From the NCBI GenBank assembly GCA_900468805.1, contig UEIF01000036.1, forward strand, positions 1-51,928: 51,928 nt of DNA. Reading direction: 5' to 3'. Positions 8,290-16,134 of the stretch are shown piece by piece (the first letter of the stretch is position 1; every line of letters starts with the position of its first letter). The position numbers and the translations under genes were made by a program. The DNA comes from Hyphomicrobiales bacterium (GTDB taxonomy: Bacteria; Pseudomonadota; Alphaproteobacteria; Rhizobiales; Rhizobiaceae). The notes beneath the pieces were generated by a model. That model made no database searches. It worked only from the letters and a program-made list of their open reading frames with translations, and was not told the origin of the DNA.

Positions 8290-8373
8290 ATGCGCAGGGA
8301 TATCGTGACCATCTGCCTGATGTCGCCCGATAGGGCGTTCGAACGCGGCCTGCATCCTGACCGATCCTTTTGA
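8290..8373 (+). CDS. Possible 27-residue leader ORF ahead of the SDR gene
   Basis: A short ORF (MRRDIVTIC...) has a purine-rich ribosome site (GGGAGAGGGAGAAGG) just before its ATG and ends 52 nt before the SDR start. It resembles no known leader peptide. It could be a real small protein or leader, or a chance ORF after a good ribosome-site-like sequence. The rest of the 8105-8425 divergent region shows only the palindrome listed separately. Confidence 0.25.
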   Translation: MRRDIVTICLMSPDRAFERGLHPDRSF

Positions 8374-8425
8374 GATATATTTCAGCATCACCGCCAGCGC
8401 GCGCAATCCCCACAGAGGCCATGAC

Positions 8426-9160
8426 ATGACAAGCAATCTTTCCGGCAAGAGCGTTCTCATCACCGCAGCAGGTCAGGGCATCGGCCGCGCCACCGCGCTT
8501 GCTTTCGCCGCGGCCGGCGCCAGGGTGCACGCCACCGACATCAATACCGATGCTCTTGCGACCCTGGCGGCGCAGGCCAAGATTTCCACCCACAAGCTCA
8601 ACGTGCTCGAAGACGAGGCGGTCAAGGCACTGGTGGCCGAAATCGGCGCCGTCGATGTGCTCTTCAACTGCGCCGGCATCGTCCATAACGGCTCCGTGCT
8701 TGACATGAAGGATAGTGATCTCGAGTTCGCCATCGATCTCAACGTCAAGGCGATGATCCGCACCATCCGCGCAGTGTTGCCGGGCATGCTGGAGCGCAAG
8801 GATGGCTCGATCATCAATATGTCCTCGGTCGCCTCGAGCATCAAAGGCGTGCCGAACCGCTTTGCCTATGGCGTCACCAAGGCCGCCGTGATCGGGCTCA
8901 CCAAGTCGGTCGCTGCCGATTATGTCACGCAGGGCGTGCGCTGCAACTGCATCTGCCCCGGCACGGTGGAAAGCCCCTCGCTGCAGGACCGCATGCGCGC
9001 CCAAGGCGATTATGACACGGCGCGCGCCGCCTTCATCGCCCGCCAGCCGATGGGCCGCCTCGGCACGCCGGAGGAGATCGCCGATCTCGCCGTCTATCTC
9101 GCGGGCGCCACCTATACGTCCGGCCAGGCCTACGCCATCGACGGCGGCTGGACGATCTGA
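8426..9160 (+). CDS. SDR oxidoreductase, probable 2-keto-3-deoxy-L-fuconate dehydrogenase
   Basis: 244-residue classical short-chain dehydrogenase. The nucleotide-binding motif TAAGQGIG is near the N-terminus, followed by DVLFNCAGI, the catalytic region MSSVASS and the pair Y148-xxx-K152, then CPGTVESP. The acidic residue in HATDIN after the second strand favours NAD+ over NADP+. It is the first gene of a pair with L-fuconate dehydratase (73 nt gap), matching the order used to oxidise the dehydratase product in non-phosphorylative L-fucose degradation. The precise substrate is inferred from context. Confidence 0.88.
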   Translation: MTSNLSGKSVLITAAGQGIGRATALAFAAAGARVHATDINTDALATLAAQAKISTHKLNVLEDEAVKALVAEIGAVDVLFNCAGIVHNGSVLDMKDSDLEFAIDLNVKAMIRTIRAVLPGMLERKDGSIINMSSVASSIKGVPNRFAYGVTKAAVIGLTKSVAADYVTQGVRCNCICPGTVESPSLQDRMRAQGDYDTARAAFIARQPMGRLGTPEEIADLAVYLAGATYTSGQAYAIDGGWTI

Positions 9161-9233
9161 GCTTTCGCATGGCCGGCTCGTTGCGAAGCGGATGCCGGCC
9201 AACCCAACGGCCTAGCCAAACGGGAAAAACATC

Positions 9234-10511
9234 ATGACCCGCATTACCGACGTCCGCGTCTTCGACCTTCGCTTTCCGACCTCGCAAAGCCTCGATGGTT
9301 CCGATGCGATGAACCCCGACCCGGATTATTCCGCCGCCTATGTAATCCTTGAGACCGACAAGCAAGGTCTCGCCGGCCACGGCCTGACCTTCACCATCGG
9401 CCGCGGCAACGACATCTGCTGCGCGGCGATCGAGGCGATGCGCCATCTGGTCGTCGGCACAGAACTGTCGGAGGTGAAGGCGCATCCCGGCAAATACTGG
9501 CGGCATCTGACGAGCGATAGCCAGCTTCGATGGATCGGGCCGGAGAAGGGCGCAATCCATCTTGCGACCGGCGCCATCGTCAATGCTGTATGGGATCTTC
9601 TTGCCAAGGAGGCCGGCAAGCCGGTCTGGCGTCTCGTTGCGGAATTGCCGGCCGAAGAGATCGCCGATATCGTCGATTACCGCTACCTCACCGACGTGCT
9701 GACACGCGAGGAAGCAATTGCCATCCTCAGACAAGCCGAAGCCGGTAAGGCGGAACGCATCGCCACACTCGAGAAGGAAGGGTATGCCTGCTACACGACC
9801 TCGGCCGGCTGGCTCGGCTACGAGGACGAGAAGCTGCGCCGTCTCTGCCAGGAAGCGATCGATGCCGGCTTCAACCACATCAAGATGAAGGTCGGCCGTG
9901 ACCTGCAGGACGATATCCGCCGTCTGAGGATCGCCCGCGAGGTGATCGGCCCGGACCGCTACCTGATGATCGACGCCAACCAGGTTTGGGAAGTCGGACA
10001 GGCGATCGACTGGGTCAAGCAGCTCTCCTTCGCCAAGCCCTTCTTCATCGAGGAACCGACGAGCCCTGACGATGTCGCCGGCCACCGCAAAATCCGCCAG
10101 GGCATTTCCCCAGTGAAGGTCGCGACCGGCGAGATGTGCCAGAACCGCATCATGTTCAAGCAGTTCATCGCCGAAGGCGCGATCGATATCGTTCAGATCG
10201 ACTCCTGTCGCATGGGCGGTCTAAATGAAGTGCTCGCCGTCCTCTTGGTCGCGGCGAAATTCGGCCTGCCGGTCTGGCCGCATGCCGGCGGTGTCGGGCT
10301 CTGCGAATATGTACAGCACCTGTCGATGATCGATTATGTGGCGGTGTCGGGCACCAAGGACGGCCGCGTCATCGAATATGTCGACCATCTGCACGAACAC
10401 TTCCTCGATCCCTGCATCATCAAGGACGCCGCCTATATGCCGCCGACACGGCCCGGCTTTTCGATCGAGATGAAACCTGCCTCGATTGCCGGCTACACAT
10501 TCCGCGGATAG
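9234..10511 (+). CDS. L-fuconate dehydratase
   Basis: 425-residue enolase-superfamily enzyme that dehydrates L-fuconate to 2-keto-3-deoxy-L-fuconate with Mg2+. All expected residues are present: the catalytic K217-x-K219 (HIKMKVGRD), metal ligands D247 (MIDANQVW), E273 (IEEPTSPDD) and E300 (ATGEMCQNR), and the D323/H350 dyad (IVQIDSCRMGG, VWPHAGGVGLCEYV). Length and motif wording match FucD-type fuconate dehydratases rather than general mandelate-racemase relatives. It is the second gene of the SDR operon. The next step, cleavage of the diketo-acid, is not encoded nearby. Confidence 0.93.
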   Translation: MTRITDVRVFDLRFPTSQSLDGSDAMNPDPDYSAAYVILETDKQGLAGHGLTFTIGRGNDICCAAIEAMRHLVVGTELSEVKAHPGKYWRHLTSDSQLRWIGPEKGAIHLATGAIVNAVWDLLAKEAGKPVWRLVAELPAEEIADIVDYRYLTDVLTREEAIAILRQAEAGKAERIATLEKEGYACYTTSAGWLGYEDEKLRRLCQEAIDAGFNHIKMKVGRDLQDDIRRLRIAREVIGPDRYLMIDANQVWEVGQAIDWVKQLSFAKPFFIEEPTSPDDVAGHRKIRQGISPVKVATGEMCQNRIMFKQFIAEGAIDIVQIDSCRMGGLNEVLAVLLVAAKFGLPVWPHAGGVGLCEYVQHLSMIDYVAVSGTKDGRVIEYVDHLHEHFLDPCIIKDAAYMPPTRPGFSIEMKPASIAGYTFRG

Positions 10512-10516
10512 GGTGG

Positions 10517-10539
10517 GAAGCCCCTTTTTAACGGGCTTC
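10517..10539 (+). terminator. Stem-loop after the fuconate dehydratase gene
   Basis: GAAGCCC / GGGCTTC arms with a 9-base loop lie 5 nt after the dehydratase stop. No T-run follows, so it may be a weak terminator or mRNA 3'-end stabiliser. Confidence 0.45.
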
Positions 10540-11257
10540 GTCGGCATGCCTGGCGGGGAAAGCCGCAGGGCCGGCCATTGCAAAAGGCTCCCGGTTCTTC
10601 TATAAGATTGGCCTGTGAAAGGCTGCTCGAGAGAGCCTTTTGCGAGCCTCGGGTAGCCCATTTGGACTATTTCTAACTCGCTGTTTTTTCTCACATCTTT
10701 CGCTGATACGGAATCGATCTGGCAGATTGATTCTGTCACCTCCTGGTCAATTTTCGAACGTCCAGCCGTCGAGATCGGGCGTCAGAAGGCGGTTTGCTCT
10801 ATGCCTCACCAAGTGGGCGCAGCCTGCCGATCTCGTGTTCCGGATTTGAAAAAGCCAACCCCCGATCCATTCTTCGCCGTAGTCCATAGAGTTGCAGCAA
10901 CAGCACCCTCCCGGCTCCTAGCCATCGGTTCCTTTGCCGGCGAAGATTAGGGACCGGTAATAGCTGATTCTTCTCAATGGGATGGCCCGCGGCCCGTCTA
11001 CGGGATCAAAATATCAGCGTTGCCGCGTCGATCGCAAAAATCATGTGGGGATGACACGACTTTAAAAGACGAATCGAATTTCTGTTAACTGACGGAGATA
11101 TCAGGGGAAATTGTAATCCTTCTGTCGTAAACTCATGATCCTGGCTGCTCCCGCTAAAGGCTTGTCTGCCGGAGTACCTTGCCAGAATCGCTGCGATCGG
11201 TAATCGTCACGGTTAAATAGCCGTTTCTGGTATTTTTCCGTGATGAAAGATTAGAGC
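10540..11257. other. Intergenic region upstream of repA
   Basis: About 720 bases without a recognisable gene. Base composition falls towards AT-rich in the last 250 bases, where the repABC promoter must lie. Short weak inverted repeats are visible (ATCGC-T-GCGAT near 11190; ACGG...CCGT near 11210), possible RepA operator material. No strong parS palindrome is present here. Confidence 0.5.
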
Positions 11258-12478
11258 GTGAGCAAGGCACAAAGGACTTCTCGGACCCTTCAGCGTAGCG
11301 TCGATGAGACGATCGGCGCCCATGCGTCGACGATCAGTTCGCAGTTGCAGGCGATTAGCGAAGCCCTGTTTCCGCCAACCGCGAGCAAGACGCTGCGCCG
11401 CTTCACATCGGGCGAGGCTGCCAAACTCATTGGTGTCTCAGATTCGACCTTGCGAAAGATGACGCTTGCCGGCGAAGGCCCGCAGCCCGATGTCGGCACC
11501 AACGGCCGACGGCTCTACTCCTTACGCCAGCTCAATGAGCTGCGTGCCCTGCTTGCCGCCTCCGCCCGTGGGCGTGAAGCGCATGACTTCCTGCCGCGCC
11601 GCGGCGAGAACGACCATCTTCAGGTCATTGCCGTTACCAACTTCAAGGGCGGATCCGGCAAGACAACGACCTCGGTGCATCTTGCGCAATATCTCGCCCT
11701 ACAGGGTTACCGCGTGCTCGCCCTCGACCTCGACCCGCAGGCCAGCATGTCTGCGATGCTCGGCGTCATGCCGGAGACAGATGTACGCTCGAACGAGACG
11801 CTCTATGCGGCGATCCGCTATGACGAAGAGCGTCGTCCCCTCTCCGAAGTCGTGCGCAACACCTATTTTGACGGTCTGGATCTCATTCCCGGCAATCTCG
11901 AACTCATGGAGTTCGAACACACGACACCACGCGCGCTGACCCGCGGCCATCGGGATGGCGAAGGCGTGTTTTTCATGCGCGTTGCCAAGGCGCTCGACGA
12001 TGTCGCCGAAAATTATGACGTCGTTGTCCTGGATTGCCCGCCGCAGCTCGGTTACCTGACGCTGAGCGGCCTTTGCGCCGCAACCTCGATGATCGTCACT
12101 GTGCATCCGCAGATGCTGGATGTGGCGTCCATGAGCCAGTTTCTGCTGATGACCCATGATCTTCTCGCCGTCGTGCGGGAAGCAGGCGGCGAGCTCAATT
12201 ATGATTTCATCCGTTATCTGCTGACCCGCTACGAGCCGCAGGATGCGCCGCAGACGAAAGTCGCTGCCCTCTTGCGCAATCTGTTCGACGATCACGTCAT
12301 GATCAATGCGATGGTGAAATCGGCGGCGGTCTCCGATGCCGGCCTCACCAAGCAGACGCTCTATGAGATCGGCCGCGAGAACCTGACGCGTTCGACCTAT
12401 GATCGTGCGATGGAAGCGCTCGATGCCGTCAATGGAGAGGTCGAGATGCTGATCCGGCAGGCATGGGGGCGCACATGA
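11258..12478 (+). CDS. repA: Plasmid partitioning protein RepA (ParA ATPase)
   Basis: 406 residues, first gene of the repABC operon. The N-terminal ~110 residues carry a MerR-like HTH region (SGEAAKLIGVSDSTLRKM), used in RepA to repress its own operon. The Walker-type ParA ATPase follows with K130-GGSGK135-TT and LALDLDPQASMSAMLG, then VVLDCPPQLGYLTLS. It moves and separates plasmid copies with RepB bound at parS. The start is a GTG at 11258; an ATG at 11243 runs into a stop. The stop codon overlaps the ATG of the small gene that follows (ATGA). Confidence 0.97.
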   Translation: MSKAQRTSRTLQRSVDETIGAHASTISSQLQAISEALFPPTASKTLRRFTSGEAAKLIGVSDSTLRKMTLAGEGPQPDVGTNGRRLYSLRQLNELRALLAASARGREAHDFLPRRGENDHLQVIAVTNFKGGSGKTTTSVHLAQYLALQGYRVLALDLDPQASMSAMLGVMPETDVRSNETLYAAIRYDEERRPLSEVVRNTYFDGLDLIPGNLELMEFEHTTPRALTRGHRDGEGVFFMRVAKALDDVAENYDVVVLDCPPQLGYLTLSGLCAATSMIVTVHPQMLDVASMSQFLLMTHDLLAVVREAGGELNYDFIRYLLTRYEPQDAPQTKVAALLRNLFDDHVMINAMVKSAAVSDAGLTKQTLYEIGRENLTRSTYDRAMEALDAVNGEVEMLIRQAWGRT

Positions 12479-12687
12479 TGCTCTCCTTGATCAATACCGA
12501 TTTAGCTTGTTTCGACGGACCAGCGGATCTGTTGGGAGCTCCCAACAAGAGGGGCTGGCGTGTAAGTATCCGACTAAGATCCGTCCGTCCATCGGCAGCC
12601 ATCAAGCGTGTTGGGAGCTCCCAACTGCGCTATTCCGGCTTGCCCGCATCCGGCTTGCCCGCATTCGACTGGAAAGGAGAGAATTGA
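12475..12687 (+). CDS. repD: repD-like minigene between repA and repB (70 residues)
   Basis: A 70-codon ORF (MMLSLINTDLACFDGPADLL...) exactly fills the repA-repB gap. Its ATG overlaps the repA stop (ATGA) and its TGA overlaps the repB ATG (TGATG). Both parS palindromes lie inside it and encode Gly/Ser-rich pieces. A small gene called repD at this place, also containing the RepB sites, has been described for some Agrobacterium Ti plasmids. The overlaps suggest that ribosomes pass through it, which would couple repB translation to repA. The peptide itself looks unstructured, so its function may be the translation rather than the product. Confidence 0.6.
   Translation: MMLSLINTDLACFDGPADLLGAPNKRGWRVSIRLRSVRPSAAIKRVGSSQLRYSGLPASGLPAFDWKGEN
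12531..12546. promoter_or_regulatory. parS: parS site 1
   Basis: Perfect 16-bp palindrome GTTGGGAGCTCCCAAC, matching the repABC parS pattern GTTNNNNGCNNNNAAC. It is the expected RepB binding site for partition and operon autoregulation. An identical copy lies 79 bp downstream (start to start). Confidence 0.93.
12610..12625. promoter_or_regulatory. parS: parS site 2
   Basis: Second perfect copy of GTTGGGAGCTCCCAAC, 62 nt upstream of repB. The sequence GGGA/TCCC between the conserved GTT, GC and AAC is the part that usually differs between compatible plasmids, so it is a fingerprint of this replicon. Confidence 0.93.
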
Positions 12688-13679
12688 TGAGCAGACGCGA
12701 TACGGTCAATTCACTTTTCATGCGTAAAACGGATGCCTTGGCGCCATCTGCCGGTGTCGAGAAGAACCCGGACAGGGTGCGCACTGGTGCCGTCTCGGCC
12801 ATGGGCGCATCTCTGCAGGAGATGACAGAAGCGGCACGTGCGGTCGGAAGACTGCAGGCGCAGATTTCGTCAGGATTTTCCGTTCTGGAGATCGACCCAT
12901 CGGACATTTCCAATTCCTCGATCAGCGATCGTATCCCCGTCGAGCGCGATGCCGATTTCGATGCTCTGGTGACAAGCATAGCCGAACACGGCCAGAAGGT
13001 GCCGATCCTGGTGCGCCCCGATCCCAACAAGGAAGGGCACTACCAGATCGCCTATGGGCGGCGCCGCCTGCGTGCTGCGGCAAAGCTTGGGCTCAAGGTC
13101 AAGGCAATCGTCCAGAGCTTGAGCGACGATGAACTGGTCATCGCACAGGGCAAGGAAAATCTCGACCGGCAGGATCTCTCCTTCATCGAGAAGGCGCTGT
13201 TTGCCCATCGTCTCGAAGAGGCCGGTTATTCGCGCGATGTCATTATCGCGGCACTCTCGACCGATAAGGCCGATCTCAGCCGTTATATCTCGGTTGCCCG
13301 TGGCGTGCCGCACACTGTGATCCTGGCGATCGGCCCGGCTCCCAAGGCAGGCCGCGCACGATGGCTGGCTCTCGTCGATGCCGTCTCTTCTTCTCCGAAG
13401 AAGGTGGAGGCGATCATTGACGACAATGCCTTTGCCCATCTCGACAGCGATCAGCGTCTGCAGCGCGTATTGTCCAAAATCGCGGCGCGTGATGCGAAGA
13501 AGGCAACGGGCGAAACCTGGAAAACGCGCCACGGTCAGAAGGCAGCGCAGATCGAACGCTCCGGAGCCAGGACGCGTATCACGTTCGATGAACGCATGGT
13601 GCCTGAATTTGCCGATTATCTCACGACCCGGCTGGATGAACTCTTCGAGGAGTTCGGCGCCGTCAGGTCACAACAATAA
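12687..13679 (+). CDS. repB: Plasmid partitioning protein RepB (ParB)
   Basis: 330-residue ParB-family protein. The ParB N-terminal domain is seen as DALVTSIAEHGQKVPILVRP and QIAYGRRRLRAAAKLG, with the CTP/DNA-binding arginine patch GRRR. The HTH segment follows (AGYSRDVIIAALSTDKADLSRYISVARGVP). It binds the two parS sites just upstream and recruits RepA. I chose the ATG at 12687 because AAAGGAGAG precedes it and the RepB family begins MSRR/K; a TTG at 12507 would place the parS DNA inside the protein. C-terminal residues ~270-330 form the dimerisation part. Confidence 0.97.
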   Translation: MSRRDTVNSLFMRKTDALAPSAGVEKNPDRVRTGAVSAMGASLQEMTEAARAVGRLQAQISSGFSVLEIDPSDISNSSISDRIPVERDADFDALVTSIAEHGQKVPILVRPDPNKEGHYQIAYGRRRLRAAAKLGLKVKAIVQSLSDDELVIAQGKENLDRQDLSFIEKALFAHRLEEAGYSRDVIIAALSTDKADLSRYISVARGVPHTVILAIGPAPKAGRARWLALVDAVSSSPKKVEAIIDDNAFAHLDSDQRLQRVLSKIAARDAKKATGETWKTRHGQKAAQIERSGARTRITFDERMVPEFADYLTTRLDELFEEFGAVRSQQ

Positions 13680-13740
13680 CTGTTGGCAGGCTAGGCCTGC
13701 TGATGAGGATCTAACTGTCATGAAAAGGAGCCAATAGGCA

Positions 13741-13791
13741 AAGAAAAAGGCCCCCGAACAAACATCCGGAAGCCCTCTTCTCTCGTTTAGC
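13741..13791 (-). ncRNA. Antisense ctRNA (incA-type) of repABC
   Basis: Short RNA read on the minus strand in the repB-repC gap. It would start near 13791, 7 nt after a good promoter, and end at an intrinsic terminator made of GGCTTCCG / CGGGGGCC (with G-U pairs) around a ten-base loop followed by TTTTTCTTT. In repABC plasmids such an RNA of about 50 nt pairs with the repC leader and blocks RepC synthesis, setting copy number and incompatibility. Position, promoter and terminator all agree; the exact ends are estimates. Confidence 0.85.
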
Positions 13792-13797
13792 ACCTAG

Positions 13798-13826
13798 AGA
13801 ATCGCACTTCCCGGAATCGCTGTCAA
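13798..13826 (-). promoter_or_regulatory. Promoter of the ctRNA
   Basis: On the minus strand TTGACA (13821-13826), a 17-nt spacer and GATTCT (13798-13803). The -35 is perfect and the spacing ideal for a housekeeping sigma factor, as expected for a constitutive counter-transcript. Confidence 0.8.
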
Positions 13827-13886
13827 GGTTTTTGAACGCCGTTTTGGCGGGCGCCGATGATTTGCCTTTGTATAAGGTGAACCACG

Positions 13887-15098
13887 ATGGATACGGGATT
13901 TGTCACGACGCCTTTCGGGCGGCGGCCCATGTCGCTTGCCTTGATGAGAGGTCAGCTTCAGGCCGAATTAATTAAACCAGATAAGTCCGTCGACAAGTGG
14001 AAGGTGTTTCGCGACGTCTGCGAAGCACGACCGCTGCTCGATATTTCCGACCGCACACTGGCTGTGTTGAACGCCCTTCTCTCCTTCTATCCCGAGAGCC
14101 ATCTCTCCGGTGAAGCGAGCATGGTCGTCTTTCCATCCAACCGGCAGCTCATGGTTCGGGCGCACGGCATTGCAGTCACGACGCTGCGCCGGCACCTGGC
14201 GGCTCTGGTGGATGCCGGGCTCATCACCCGCAAGGACAGCGCCAACGGCAAACGTTTTGCCCGCCGGAAGAGCTCAGGCGAGTTGGAAGATGCCTACGGC
14301 TTCAGCCTGGTGCCGCTTCTTGCCCGCAGCGAAGAACTGTCTGCCATGGCTCAAAAGATCGAGGCCGACCGGATTGCACTTCGGCGTGCGCGTGAGCGTC
14401 TGACCATCTGCCGCCGCGATGTCCGCAAACTGATCGAAACCGCAGTCGCCGAAGGCGTTCCCGGCAACTGGGACGACGTCGAGGCTGCCTACGCCCATCA
14501 TCTCGCATGCCTGTCCCGCAATGCCGCGGCTTGCGATCTGGACAGCTTGCGCCTGAAGCTCGAAATCCTTCGCGCTGACATCGTCAATCTGTTGACGAAC
14601 TTTGATAATTTCAAAAAAACGAGCGCCAGTGTGGTTCAAAATGAACCGCACATACAGAATTCAGATACAGATTATCTTGAATTAGAATCTTGTGCGACGA
14701 TGGAAACAGAAACGCTGCCGCCTGCGACAGAACCAATTGGTACTAGCGGACCCCAGAAAATATTCCCTCTTGCACTCATCCTGCAGGCTTGCCCACAAAT
14801 CGGCGATTATGCCCAGGGAGGGCCGATCAGGGGATGGCGGGATCTCCTGACCGCTGCCGTCACCGTGCGTTCCATGCTTGGTATAACACCGGAGACGTAT
14901 CAGGCAGCTTGCGAAAGTCTTGGCCGGGAAAATGCCGCTGTCGTCGTTGCCTGCATGCTGGAGCGGGCGACCCATATCAACTCACCGGGCGGCTATCTGC
15001 GGGATCTGACCCGCAAGGGAGCGCGCGGCGAGTTCTCGCTTGGACCGATGCTGATGGCTCTGGTACGGCAGAACAGTCCGGTCGCGCGCAGGGCCTGA
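13887..15098 (+). CDS. repC: Replication initiator RepC
   Basis: 403-residue RepC, the only protein strictly needed to start replication of repABC plasmids. The N-terminus (MDTGFVTTPFGRRPMSLALMRGQ) and the following winged-helix region (SNRQLMVRAHGIAVTTLRRHLAALVDAGLI) are typical. A linker rich in Glu/Thr at residues ~245-285 coincides with an AT-rich DNA stretch, and the C-terminal domain ends near SPVARRA. A ribosome site AAGGTGA precedes the ATG. Expression is limited by the antisense RNA in its leader. Confidence 0.97.
   Translation: MDTGFVTTPFGRRPMSLALMRGQLQAELIKPDKSVDKWKVFRDVCEARPLLDISDRTLAVLNALLSFYPESHLSGEASMVVFPSNRQLMVRAHGIAVTTLRRHLAALVDAGLITRKDSANGKRFARRKSSGELEDAYGFSLVPLLARSEELSAMAQKIEADRIALRRARERLTICRRDVRKLIETAVAEGVPGNWDDVEAAYAHHLACLSRNAAACDLDSLRLKLEILRADIVNLLTNFDNFKKTSASVVQNEPHIQNSDTDYLELESCATMETETLPPATEPIGTSGPQKIFPLALILQACPQIGDYAQGGPIRGWRDLLTAAVTVRSMLGITPETYQAACESLGRENAAVVVACMLERATHINSPGGYLRDLTRKGARGEFSLGPMLMALVRQNSPVARRA
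14582..14700. other. oriV: Candidate origin of replication inside repC
   Basis: A clearly AT-rich stretch within an otherwise GC-rich gene, containing the inverted repeat GGTTCA-aaa-TGAACC (14633-14647). In studied repABC plasmids the origin lies in an AT-rich part of repC and RepC acts on it in cis. The assignment is by analogy and base composition. Confidence 0.6.
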
Positions 15099-15450
15099 CA
15101 CGGCTTGAGCAAGGTCGATAACGCCGCTGCCGTGACGGTTCATTTGGAAGAAGGAAGGCACGGAAAGATGATTGCGACTATTTGCGCAGATCATAAGGAC
15201 GATTGGGGAAGCATATCTTTCTTTGGCCAGAGCGCAGGGTGTCGGAAATGAAGTCTGGATTAACTTCCGCAGCGGAGAGAGAGGTATGTCTTATCAGTGG
15301 CTTGCATAAAACGTCGTCTCGATCGGTGGTGGCTGAATTGCCGCAAATACCCGAGAAACAACGCCTAAGGCGCCCGGAAGCCGGAAAGGATCGTTGACGA
15401 GAAATGGGTGGAGACGATAGGGCAGACGGGTCGTTGGAGGCGGGAAGAAT
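15099..15450. other. Intergenic, end of repABC module
   Basis: No gene recognised. It must contain the end of the rep transcript and the promoter of the sugar transferase gene; no clear terminator hairpin is seen. Confidence 0.5.
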
Positions 15451-16032
15451 GTGCAAAAGGCGAGGACGGACGTGAAGCGGGCAGTGGATCTTTTCCTGGC
15501 TTTGGTGGCAGCCGTGATCCTGATCATTCCGATCGGCGTCGTGGCACTGTGCGTGCGCCTGACCTCACCGGGACCGGCGCTTTACTGGTCGAACCGTGTG
15601 GGCCGCCGCAACAGGATCTTCCGAATGCCGAAATTCCGCAGCATGCGAATTGACACGCCGACGGTCGCCACGCATCTGCTCGATGATCCCTCCCGCTACC
15701 TGACGCCGGTCGGCGGCTTCCTGCGCAAGTCGAGCCTCGATGAACTGCCGCAGCTCTGGTGTATCCTGAAGGGCGAGATGAGTTTCGTCGGCCCGCGCCC
15801 GGCGCTCTATAACCAGGACGACCTGATCGCGCTGCGCACGGCCAAAGGTGTCGATGCGCTGCTGCCGGGGCTGACGGGCTGGGCGCAGGTCAATGGCCGT
15901 GACGAGCTGCCGATTCCCGAAAAGGTAAAGTTCGACGTTGATTATCTGAACCGCCGCTCCTTCTTCATGGATATGCGCATACTGGTCATGACTGTTGGCA
16001 AGGTATTGGGCAGCAGAGGCATAACCCATTGA
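15451..16032 (+). CDS. Undecaprenyl-phosphate sugar-phosphate transferase (exopolysaccharide initiation)
   Basis: 193-residue bacterial sugar transferase (PF02397 type). It transfers a sugar 1-phosphate from a nucleotide sugar to the lipid carrier at the inner membrane, the first step of a polysaccharide or O-antigen unit. One hydrophobic segment (residues ~12-35) is followed by the family blocks SPGPALYWSNRVGR, MPKFRSMR, SLDELPQLW and GEMSFVGPRPAL, and GLTGWAQVNGR. The short form lacks the extra N-terminal membrane region of WbaP-like enzymes. The start is a GTG at 15451 with GGAGG 10 nt before it; GTG 15472 is an alternative. The nucleotide-sugar gene downstream supports a surface-glycan role. 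Confidence 0.9.
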   Translation: MQKARTDVKRAVDLFLALVAAVILIIPIGVVALCVRLTSPGPALYWSNRVGRRNRIFRMPKFRSMRIDTPTVATHLLDDPSRYLTPVGGFLRKSSLDELPQLWCILKGEMSFVGPRPALYNQDDLIALRTAKGVDALLPGLTGWAQVNGRDELPIPEKVKFDVDYLNRRSFFMDMRILVMTVGKVLGSRGITH

Positions 16033-16134
16033 GGTTACGACCTAAGGTTATGAACAGGTTGCTCACGCGACTACAGATTATTCGGTTGCACTTGAAATCG
16101 AAAAGGACAAGAAGAAGTTAGGCTGGAATGATGG

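Noticed and set aside
12507..12686. N-terminal extension of RepB from a TTG
   Set aside because: It would place both parS sites in RepB coding sequence; ATG 12687 has a good ribosome site and the usual N-terminus.
13680..13886. CRISPR-like or attenuator structure in the repB-repC gap
   Set aside because: The stem-loop, promoter and orientation are fully explained by the known antisense RNA.
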